Source of the DNA: Lysobacter sp.
GTDB lineage: Bacteria > Pseudomonadota > Gammaproteobacteria > Xanthomonadales > Xanthomonadaceae
NCBI GenBank assembly: GCA_019634715.1
Contig: JAHCAU010000014.1
Coordinates: forward strand, 1 to 64,000
Direction: 5' to 3'
DNA length: 64,000 nt
The position numbers were made by a program, and so were the translations under genes. The first letter of the stretch is position 1. Each line of letters begins with the position of its first letter. Of this stretch, positions 18,464 through 27,800 are shown in pieces. The notes beneath the pieces are model-generated. The model searched no databases. It had not been told where the DNA came from and saw nothing but the letters and a program-made list of their open reading frames with translations.

Positions 18464-19038
18464 TGCTCTATGCGCAGGTCCATCTCACCTTGCCCGCCTG
18501 GGTGCACGACGCCATCGACACGACGCGCGCCTACCCCGGCGATGCCGACAAGGTCGCGCTGGCGGTGGCGCTGTCGCGCGGCAACGTCGAACACGCCAGC
18601 GGCGGCCCGTTCGGTGCAGCGGTCTTCGGGCCGGACGATCGCATCGTCGCCGTCGGGGTGAATCGCGTGCTGCCGCACAGTTGTTCGGTCGCGCACGCGG
18701 AGATGATGGCCTACATGCTCGCGCAGCAGCGCACCCAGCGCGCGCGCCTCAATCGCGATGCCGACGATGCGCCGGTCGGCCCGATCACCCTCGCCACGTC
18801 CTCGCAGCCCTGCTGCCAATGCTACGGCGCCACGATCTGGGCCGGCATCGACCGCCTGCTGATCGGCGCCCGCGCCGAAGACGTGATGGCGCTGACCGAA
18901 TTCGACGAAGGCCCGCTGCCGGCGGACTGGATCGGCGAACTGGAACAGCGCGGCATCGCGGTGACGCGCGACATCGAGCGAGAGGCGGCCTGCGACGTGC
19001 TGCGCGCGTACGGCAGCGGTGGCGGCGGGAAGTATTGA
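18463..19038 (+). CDS. Cytidine/deoxycytidylate-type nucleoside deaminase
   Basis: The 191-residue zinc hydrolase has the HAE motif in VAHAEMMAYML, which gives the His ligand and proton-shuttling Glu, and the second metal motif in SSQPCCQCYGATIWAG (PCxxC). N-terminal GGPFGAAVFGPDDRIVAVGVN is the substrate-pocket strand. Guanine deaminase and tRNA adenosine deaminase are both in this superfamily; the substrate cannot be told from sequence. TGATG overlap with the lipoprotein gene suggests translational coupling, an odd pairing of an exported and a cytoplasmic protein. Confidence 0.85.
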   Translation: MLYAQVHLTLPAWVHDAIDTTRAYPGDADKVALAVALSRGNVEHASGGPFGAAVFGPDDRIVAVGVNRVLPHSCSVAHAEMMAYMLAQQRTQRARLNRDADDAPVGPITLATSSQPCCQCYGATIWAGIDRLLIGARAEDVMALTEFDEGPLPADWIGELEQRGIAVTRDIEREAACDVLRAYGSGGGGKY

Positions 19039-19049
19039 GCCCATTCATC

Positions 19050-19121
19050 GTCATCCTCGCGCAAGCGAGGCCCCATGCATCGTCGCCGTCAGCGCTGGGT
19101 CCTCGCTTGCGCGAGGATGAC
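19050..19121. repeat. REP pair with 21-bp perfect arms (copy 1)
   Basis: Arms at 19050-19070 and 19101-19121 are exactly complementary, with a 30-base centre. Each arm contains the small hairpin CCTCGCGCAAGCGAGG with a GCAA loop. The same two arms occur at 31653-31725. It lies between the deaminase gene and rlmM. Confidence 0.85.
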
Positions 19122-19153
19122 CGCAATGCGTTTCGAGATTCCACGCGACCGTC

Positions 19154-20287
19154 ATGAACACCCAAGGCCTCCTCTGCTACTGCCGCGCAGGCTTCGAGCC
19201 CGAACTCGCCGCCGAACTCACCGAGCGCGCCGCCGAGGCCGGTCATGGCGGCTATGCGCGCACCGAACGCAACAGCGGCTACGCACTGTTCCTCTGCGAG
19301 GAAGCCGATGCGCTGTCGCAGGCGCTGCCCTTCGCCGACCTGATCTTCGCGCGACAGAAGCTGGTGCTGATCGCCGAACTGCGCAACCTTGACCCGAAAG
19401 ATCGCATCGCGCCGATGCTGGACGCGCTGGATGCCTTTCGCAGGAGCGACGCAAGTCGCGACCCGGGCGCCGTCGCATCCTCCGAAGGGACGTCGCGACT
19501 TGCGTCGCTCCTACAACGGCAGGTATTCGGCACGCTCGTGGTCGAACATCCCGATTCCGACGACGCCAAGCCGCTCGCCGGACTCGCGCGCAGCTTCGGC
19601 AACGCGCTGCGCCCCGCCTTGCGCAAGGCGGGACTGCTGAGCGCGCAGGACAACGAGCGCCTGCCGCGCCTGCACGTCTGTTTCGTCGACGGCGACCACG
19701 CCTTCCTCGCCACCAGCGACCCGCGCGACAGCGCACCGTGGCCGATGGGCGTGCCGCGCCTGCGGATGCACGCCGATGCACCCTCGCGGTCGGCGCTGAA
19801 GCTGGAAGAAGCCATCCTCACCCTGCTCAGCGCCGACGAACGCGCGAAGCTGCTGCACGAAGGCATGCGCGCCGCCGACCTCGGCGCGGCGCCCGGCGGC
19901 TGGACCTGGGTGCTGACCCGGTACAAGCTGCAGGTCACCGCAATCGACAACGGCCCACTGCGTCCGCACGTGCTCGACACCGGCCTGGTGCAGCACCTGC
20001 GCGCCGACGGTTTCGCCTGGCACCCGCCGAAGCCGCTGGACTGGATGGTCTGCGACATGGTCGAACAGCCCTCGCGCGTCGCCGCGCGCATGGCTGAATG
20101 GTTCCGCGAAGGCTGGTGCCGGCACGCGATCTTCAACCTCAAGCTGCCGATGAAGAAGCGCTGGCAGGAAACGCGGCTGTGCCTCTACCGCTTCGCCGCG
20201 CAGGCCGACAGACCGCTGACGATCCGCGCGAAGCAGCTGTATCACGACCGCGAAGAGATCACGGTGTTCGCGACGCCACCGCGTTGA
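19154..20287 (+). CDS. rlmM: 23S rRNA 2'-O-ribose C2498 methyltransferase
   Basis: RlmM methylates C2498 of 23S rRNA with SAM. The 377-residue product has an N-terminal THUMP-like region (MNTQGLLCYCRAGFEPELAA, ADLIFARQKLVL) and a Rossmann methyltransferase domain with DLGAAPGGWTWVLT, ending with KLPMKKRWQET and the REEITVF-like terminus (HDREEITVFATPPR). Residues about 96-125 (RRSDASRDPGAVASSEGTSR onward) are an in-frame insertion encoded by a REP pair (19442-19512). Relatives are about 30 residues shorter as far as I recall. Activity is likely because both flanking domains are intact. Confidence 0.94.
   Translation: MNTQGLLCYCRAGFEPELAAELTERAAEAGHGGYARTERNSGYALFLCEEADALSQALPFADLIFARQKLVLIAELRNLDPKDRIAPMLDALDAFRRSDASRDPGAVASSEGTSRLASLLQRQVFGTLVVEHPDSDDAKPLAGLARSFGNALRPALRKAGLLSAQDNERLPRLHVCFVDGDHAFLATSDPRDSAPWPMGVPRLRMHADAPSRSALKLEEAILTLLSADERAKLLHEGMRAADLGAAPGGWTWVLTRYKLQVTAIDNGPLRPHVLDTGLVQHLRADGFAWHPPKPLDWMVCDMVEQPSRVAARMAEWFREGWCRHAIFNLKLPMKKRWQETRLCLYRFAAQADRPLTIRAKQLYHDREEITVFATPPR
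19442..19512. repeat. REP pair inserted in frame within rlmM
   Basis: Two perfect 21-bp arms (19442-19462 and 19492-19512) flank 29 bases. Each arm holds GCGACGCAAGTCGC, a 5-bp stem with GCAA loop. The right unit read on the minus strand starts with GTAG, the left with GCAG. The reading frame of rlmM continues through the element. Confidence 0.9.
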
Positions 20288-20349
20288 ACGGATCGTTTTC
20301 GCGGTTTCTTCTCAGCGCATTTCGAAGCTGCAGCCAGCGATGGTCGTTG

Positions 20350-20448
20350 AACCCATCCCCACCCCGGCCCTCCCCTTGAAGGGGAGGGGGCAGAGCACGG
20401 CGCTTTGAAGCCCTCCCCTTCAAGGGGAGGGTTGGGTGGGGATGGGTT
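20350..20448. repeat. Nested palindromic repeat after rlmM
   Basis: The outer arms AACCCATCCCCACCC and GGGTGGGGATGGGTT enclose two copies of a palindrome, CCCTCCCCTTGAAGGGGAGG and its inverse, separated by a 22-base centre. It lies between rlmM and the broken nucleotidyltransferase gene. Confidence 0.85.
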
Positions 20449-20575
20449 TCATTACGGGGATTCGCCGGAACTGGCGCTTACACCTTGTCGCTTGGCATCG
20501 TTTCCTTTTATCGAACGCATATCATCACGCCATGACGGAAGAACTCCTCCTGCCCCCCCCGCCATCCCCGCCGAC

Positions 20576-20968
20576 GTGCATGCCGACATCCTCCGCCGCC
20601 TGCTGCGCGCGGAAGAGGAACACGGCGTGCGCATCCTGCTCGCGGTGGAGTCCGGCAGTCGCGCCTGGGGTTTCGCCTCGCCGAACTCCGACTACGACGT
20701 GCGCTTCATCTACGCGCACCCACCGGCGTGGTACCAGGCCGTGGATCTGGAAGAGAAGCGCGACGTGATCGAATACCCGATCGTCGACGACATCGACCTC
20801 AATGGCTGGGACGTGCGCAAGGCATTGCGCCTGCTGTGGAAGTCCAACCCGGCCTTCGTCGAATGGGCGCAGTCGCCGATCCGCTACATCGTGCGCGGCG
20901 GCTTCACCGACGCCGCACGCGCATTGCTGCCGCAGGTCTATTCCGTCGAAAGCGGGATGTACCACTAA
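20576..20968 (+). pseudogene. Nucleotidyltransferase (COG3541-like), N-terminal half of a split gene
   Basis: About 130 residues carry the pol-beta-type nucleotidyltransferase core GVRILLAVESGSRAWGFASP followed by NSDYDVRFIYAHP, giving the GSRAWGF and DYDVRF metal-site motif. The frame stops at SVESGMYH where a palindromic element begins at 20968. The C-terminal half resumes at 21143. The GTG at 20576 is the first usable in-frame start. An ATG at 20532 (MTEELLLPPPP) would join in frame only if the 8-C run at 20553-20560 had one more C, so the N-terminus may also be frameshifted. Confidence 0.82.
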
Positions 20969-21154
20969 GAGCGAGCCATGCCCTTTGTCGTGTGTCGCGT
21001 TGCGCCCCTGTGCCACCCGGAGGGAAGATCGCCCGGTGGCGCGATTCAGCGTTGCGCACCTTGCCAAGGCCGGCCTGCCTTGCCTGCGGTGCGCGCCTTG
21101 CCTCGCGCCACCGGGCGATCTTCGCGACATACGACAAAGGGCATGGCTCGCTCT
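20968..21154. mobile_element. 187-bp inverted-repeat element splitting the nucleotidyltransferase gene
   Basis: The outer arms, 24 bp each (20968-20991 and 21131-21154), are perfectly complementary (ending GCCCTTTGTCGT inward). A second perfect 21-bp pair lies inside (21024-21044 and 21103-21123). No protein is encoded. No clear target-site duplication is visible. It looks like a MITE-like or compound REP element and it ends the upstream frame with TAA at its edge. Confidence 0.82.
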
Positions 21155-21523
21155 CGCATGGCGAAGAACACCGAACGCGCGTATCTGCGCGAGTCGCAGG
21201 TTTCGCTGAAGAAGTATTTCTACGCGCTGCGCCCGCTGCTGGCCGTGCGCTGGCTGGAACGCTACGGCACGCCCGCGCCGATCGAGTTCGACAGGCTGCT
21301 GCACCTGATCGAAGATCGCCCCGCCCTGCGCGCGGACATCGACGACCTGCTGGCCCGCAAGCGCGAGGCGCCGGAGACCTGGGTCGGCGAGGCGGTACCC
21401 GGCATCGGCGCCTTCGTGGTCGAGGAACTGGCGCGGCTGGAATCGATGCAGCCAGCGGTGGAACGCCGGCCTTCGGCGCTGCCGGCACTGAACGCACTGT
21501 TCCATGCCGTCCTGTCGGAATGA
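21143..21523 (+). pseudogene. Nucleotidyltransferase (COG3541-like), C-terminal half of a split gene
   Basis: The 126-residue frame starts inside the right arm of the palindromic element (MARSRMAKNTERAYL). The stretch AKNTERAYLRESQVSLKKYF followed by YALRPLLAVRWLERYG is the C-terminal helical domain that normally follows the GMYH segment of the upstream fragment. Together the two pieces make one full-length member of the family. If translated alone it would lack the catalytic site. Confidence 0.82.
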
Positions 21524-21564
21524 CGGGCTTCCGGGCTGTCACGTCCGTCTGTTAACTTGGCGGC

Positions 21565-21957
21565 ATGTCCGTCGGCATCCTTCTCATCACCCATCCCGGC
21601 ATCGGCAGTGCCCTGGTCGACGTCGCGACCCGGATCCTGCGCCAGCTGCCGCTGAAGACCGAAGCGTTCGAACTCGCGTTCGACGCCGACCTCGCGCTCG
21701 CCCTGCCCCAGGCCAGCGCAGCCCTGCGTCGCGTCGACGCCGGGGAAGGCGTGCTGGTGCTCACCGACCTGTACGGCGGGTCGCCGAGCAACCTCGCCGC
21801 GCAGGTCGCGCGGCTGGGCACGCCGGTGCGGCGGGTGTCGTCGCTGAACCTGCCGATGCTGCTGCGGGTGATGAACTACGCCGACCTGCCGCTCGACGAA
21901 CTGCCCGCGGTCGCCGCCGCGGGTGCCCGCAACGGCGTCCGCCTGGACGACGCCTGA
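21565..21957 (+). CDS. PTS EIIA component, mannose/fructose type
   Basis: The 130-residue protein begins MSVGILLITHPGIGSALVDV; His10 is the expected phosphorylation site of EIIA-Man. VLVLTDLYGGSPSNLAAQVA and VSSLNLPMLLRVMNYAD are the family's other conserved blocks. No EIIB or EIIC gene is present here, so this is probably a regulatory PTS arm. It lies 70 bases upstream of ptsH. In many xanthomonads it follows hprK and rapZ; here the upstream neighbour is the disrupted nucleotidyltransferase. Confidence 0.92.
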   Translation: MSVGILLITHPGIGSALVDVATRILRQLPLKTEAFELAFDADLALALPQASAALRRVDAGEGVLVLTDLYGGSPSNLAAQVARLGTPVRRVSSLNLPMLLRVMNYADLPLDELPAVAAAGARNGVRLDDA

Positions 21958-22027
21958 CCATGACGCACACCGCCACTCGCTTCACCGTCAACACCACCAC
22001 CCGCTTCGCCATCACCGGACCTTCGCC

Positions 22028-22296
22028 ATGATCGAACGCGAACTGCCCATCCAGAACCGCCTCGGCCTGCACGCACGCGCCACCGCGAAACTGGTGCAGA
22101 CCATCTCCGCGTTCCGCTGCGCCGCCACCGTGTCGGCCAAGGGCCGCGAAGTGAACGCCAAGAGCATCATGGGCGTGATGCTGCTCGCCGCCGGCCATGG
22201 CAGCACGGTCGTGGTCCGCACCGACGGCGAGGACGAAGCCGCGGCGATGGATGCGGTCGTGGCCCTCTTCGAACGGCGGTTCGACGAGGACAGCTG

Positions 22297-22297
<1 letters not shown>
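22028..22297 (+). CDS. ptsH: Phosphocarrier protein HPr
   Basis: HPr carries phosphate from EI to EIIA. The 89-residue product has His15 in NRLGLHARATAKLV and Ser46 in NAKSIMGVMLLAA. Ser46 is the site used by HPr kinase/phosphorylase, so Ser phosphorylation by an HprK elsewhere in the genome is likely. Its stop overlaps the ptsI start by one base, indicating coupled translation. Confidence 0.96.
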
Positions 22298-24030
<1,733 letters not shown>

Positions 24031-24041
24031 TCCACGGCGTC

Positions 24042-24353
24042 ATGACACACGCCGAATGGTTGCGATTGATGAAATTTCCGTCCGAATGGATGGAATGGCA
24101 CATGATTCCCAACGAACTCGCCGAGTGCCAATTGAATGGCTATGAGGCGGGGCACGAAGATGCGCCCGAACATGATCGCCACGGGGCATTCCAGTGGTGG
24201 CTCGAGCGGGAACCCGACGCAGGTGTGCTGGCGACGCTGGCCCGACTGTCCTGGCTGGACCCTGATCCGCTGATGGGAGCGTATGTCAGACGCCTCATTT
24301 CAAGCCAGCCATGCTGCGACGATGCGGTAAGAGAAACGCTGCAATCGCCGTAG
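24042..24353 (+). CDS. Hypothetical protein
   Basis: The frame encodes 103 residues starting MTHAEWLRLMKFPSEWMEWH, rich in Trp, Glu and His, with no signal peptide or membrane segment. Base use is clearly less GC-rich than in ptsI (for example TTGCGATTGATGAAATTTCC), which suggests a later arrival. I do not recognise the family; size and composition recall stand-alone immunity-type proteins, but no toxin is beside it. It starts 11 bases after ptsI. Confidence 0.65.
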   Translation: MTHAEWLRLMKFPSEWMEWHMIPNELAECQLNGYEAGHEDAPEHDRHGAFQWWLEREPDAGVLATLARLSWLDPDPLMGAYVRRLISSQPCCDDAVRETLQSP

Positions 24354-24405
24354 ATCGGCGTCGGATGCAGGGCTCCCGCCACGCGCAGGCCGCGGCGGAT
24401 GACGA

Positions 24406-24843
24406 TCAGGGGATGGCGTCGACCACCTTGCGAGACCAACCGGCATCGTCCGGATCGATGCGCAGCACCGCGAAGCCGTGCTGCCTGCCTTCCATCTCGA
24501 CGCCGGGCGCATCATCGATCAACAGGTCGATACCGAAGGCCGAGGGATATTTGGATGCGACACGCGCACCGCTGGCCTGGGCATGCAAATCAGCATTGAT
24601 CACGCCATCGAGGCGCAAACCGTGCGCGAGGAACGTCCGCCGGATAGCGAACGGCTTGCGGAGAGACGACGTATAGACCCAGATCTCATGCTTCCGGGCC
24701 TTGAGCAACCGGAACAGCGGGGTCGTCCCGATTCGCAGCGGATCGGCGGCAAACGCGCGCATCGGCCACGCGATCCGCTCGACGGGAAACTGACCCGCGA
24801 ACATCGGCACCAGCGTCCCATCCAGATCGAACGCGATTCGCAT
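24406..24843 (-). CDS. HAD-superfamily hydrolase
   Basis: The 145-residue protein begins MRIAFDLDGTLVPMF, with the nucleophile and acid/base Asp pair of HAD motif I (DLDGT). Motif II is WVYTSSLRKP, and the acidic motif IV is LLIDDAPGVEME. A Lys before the DD motif (ASKYPSAFGIDLLIDD) supplies motif III. The short cap points to a small phosphatase of unknown substrate. The start was placed at the DLDGT-proximal ATG. It lies 34 bases downstream of purL on the same strand. Confidence 0.82.
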   Translation of the reverse strand: MRIAFDLDGTLVPMFAGQFPVERIAWPMRAFAADPLRIGTTPLFRLLKARKHEIWVYTSSLRKPFAIRRTFLAHGLRLDGVINADLHAQASGARVASKYPSAFGIDLLIDDAPGVEMEGRQHGFAVLRIDPDDAGWSRKVVDAIP

Positions 24844-24877
24844 CGGATGCGAGGGCGTCGCGAGGACGCCCGTTCGC

Positions 24878-27800
24878 TCACCCCATCGCAACGCGTACGT
24901 TGCGGAACATGCGCAGCCACGGCGAGGCTTCGGGCCAATCGGCCGGCGCCCAGCTCATGTTGACCGTGCGCGGCGTGCGTTCCGGGTGCGGCATCAGGAT
25001 CGTGGCACGGCCGTCGCGGCTGGTGACGCCAGCGATGGCGTGCTCCGAACCGTTCGGATTGGCCGGGTAGCTCGTCGCCGGGCCGCCGTCGTTGGCGACG
25101 TAGCGCAGCGCCATCGCGACGCTGTTGCGGTCGAGGTCGTCGTCGAAGGTCGCGCGGCCTTCGCCGTGGGCGATCGCCACCGGAATGCGCGAACCGGCCA
25201 TGCCCTGGAAGAACAGCGACGGCGACGCCGCGACTTCGAGCATCCCGAAGCGGGCTTCGAACTGTTCGCTGCGGTTGCGCAGGAAACGCGGCCAGTGTTC
25301 GGCGCCGGGAATGATCCCCTTGAGCTGCGACAGCATCTGGCAACCGTTGCACACGCCGAGCGAGAACGTGTCCGGACGGGCGAAGAATGCGGCGAAGGCA
25401 TCGCGCAGCGCCGCGCGCTCGAGGATCGACGTGGCCCAGCCGCGACCGGCGCCGAGCACGTCGCCGTAGCTGAAACCGCCGCAGGCGGCGAAGCCGCTGA
25501 AGCCGTCCAGCGTGACGCGACCGGAAATCAGGTCGCTCATGTGCACGTCGATCGCCGCGAAGCCGGCGCGGTCGAACGCGGCCGCCATCTCGATCTGGCC
25601 GTTGACGCCCTGCTCGCGCAGGATCGCGACGCGCGGACGCTTGCCGGTCGCGATGAACGGCGCGGCGACATCCTCGGCGGCATCGAAGCTCAGTTTGGGC
25701 TGCAGGCCCGGGCCGTCGAAGCGGCGCACCGCGGCGCGCTCCTCGTCGGCGGACTCGGGGTTGTCGCGCAGGCGCTGCATGGCATGGCTGACCGACCACC
25801 ACGCGTCGAACAGTTCCTCCCAGCGCCACTCGACGACGACATCGCCGTCCTGGTGGACGCGGATCGCGCCGGCGGTGGTCGGCCGCGCGATGCGCTGCGC
25901 GCATTCGATCAGGCCGTGCTGGGCGACGAGATCGGCGAATTCGGCGCGGTCCTCGATCGCGATCTGCACGATCGCGCCGAGTTCCTCGCAGAACAGCGTG
26001 CGCAGGGCATCGTTGCCCCAGTCGTCGAGCGTGATGTCCAGGCCCAGATGCGAACAGAACGCCATTTCCGCCAGCGCCGCGAACGCGCCGCCGTCGGAAC
26101 GATCGTGATAGGCGCGGACGAGGTTGCGTTCGCGCGCGTCGCGCATGAGTTCGTACAGGCCGCGCAGGCGCTCCGGATCGTCGAGGTCGGGCACCGAATC
26201 GTCGCCGTGGCGGCCGCCGAAACCGTCGTAGACCTGCGCCAGGATCGAGCCGCCGAGGCGCTGCTTGCCGGCGCCCAGGCCGATCAGCCAGAGCTCGGTG
26301 TCGGCCTCGCGCGACAGCAGCGGGGTGAGCTGCAGGCGCGCGTCCTCGACCGGCGCGAACGCGCTGACGATCAGCGACACAGGCGACACGGACTTGTGCG
26401 CCTGGCCATCCTGCTGCCACTGCGCCTGCATCGACAGCGAGTCCTTGCCGACCGGGATGCTGAGGTCGAGCGCCGGGCACAGCGCCATGCCGACCGCCTT
26501 CACCGCGTCGAACAGACGCGCGTCCTCGCCCGGATGGCCTGCGGCGGCCATCCAGTTCGCGGACAGCTTCATCTGCGCCAGCGACGGCACCGGCGCGGCG
26601 ATCAGGTTGGTGATCGCCTCGCCCACGGCCATGCGCGCGGCCGCAGCGGCATCGATCAGCGCCAGCGGCGTGCGTTCGCCCACGGCCATCGCCTCGCCGG
26701 CGTTCGTGTCGAAGCCAGCCAGGGTGATCGCGCAGTCGGCCACCGGCATCTGCCACGGGCCGACCAGCTGGTCGCGCGCGGTCAGGCCGCCGACGGAGCG
26801 GTCGCCGATGGTGATGAGGAAGTTCTTCGCCGCCACGGTCGGATGCGCAAGCACGCGCAGGCCGGCTTCGCGCAGGTCGATGGCGCGGCCGTCGAGCGCG
26901 CGCCAGGCCGTCGGCGCCGGGCGGCGGGTGTCGCGATGCATCTTCGGGGGCTTGCCGAACAGCACGTCCATCGGCAGGTCGATGACCATGCCCCCAGCGA
27001 CGCCCGCTGCGCGCGCGTCGCCTTCCGGCGCATGCGGACGCGCGTCCACGGTCGCGCCATAGCCGACGACCAGGCGCTCTTCCGCCGTCGCCACGCCCAC
27101 CGCCGCGAACGGGCAGCGCTCGCGCGCGCAGAGTTCGGCGAATTCGGCCAGACGATCCTGCGGCACGCCGAGCACGTAGCGCTCCTGCGATTCGTTGCAC
27201 CACAGCTGCATCGGCGACAGTGACGGATCGTCGGTCGGCACCTTGCCCAGGTCGATCACGCCGCCCACGCCGCTGTCGTGCAGCAGTTCGGGAATGGCGT
27301 TGGACAGGCCACCCGCGCCCACGTCGTGGAACCACAGGATCGGGTTGCGCTCGCCGAGCGCGACGCAGCGGTCGATCACTTCCTGGCAGCGGCGCTCCAT
27401 CTCCGGGTTGTCGCGCTGCACGCTGGCGAAATCGAGGTCTTCGGCGCTTTCGCCGGAGGCCACCGAACTGGCGGCGCCACCGCCGAGGCCGATCAGCATC
27501 GCCGGGCCGCCGAGCACGATCACCGCGTCGCCGGGCGACAGCGTCTTCTTCGCCACCATCGGACGGTCGATCGCGCCGAGACCGCCCGCGAGCATGATCG
27601 GCTTGTCGTAGGCACGGACCACGCCGTCACCCTCCACGCCTTCGCGCAGTTCGAAACTGCGGAAGTAGCCGGTGAGGTTCGGACGGCCGAATTCGTTGTT
27701 GAACGCCGCGGCACCGATCGGGCCGTCGAGCATGATCTCCAGCGCCGGCGCCATGCGCGGATTGAGCGCGCGTCCGGTTTCCCAGGGCTGCGGCAGCGTC

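Noticed and set aside
18463..19038. tadA (tRNA adenosine deaminase) as a firm name
   Set aside because: Zinc motifs fit the superfamily, but the length, spacing and the PCCQC motif do not single out TadA.
20405..20575. Extended N-terminus of the nucleotidyltransferase from ATG 20405
   Set aside because: That start lies inside the double-palindrome repeat and the added residues do not resemble the family.
24986..27223. Very long plus-strand open frame opposite purL
   Set aside because: The protein is His/Arg/Ala-rich without domains, while purL on the minus strand is unmistakable; it is a codon-bias shadow.
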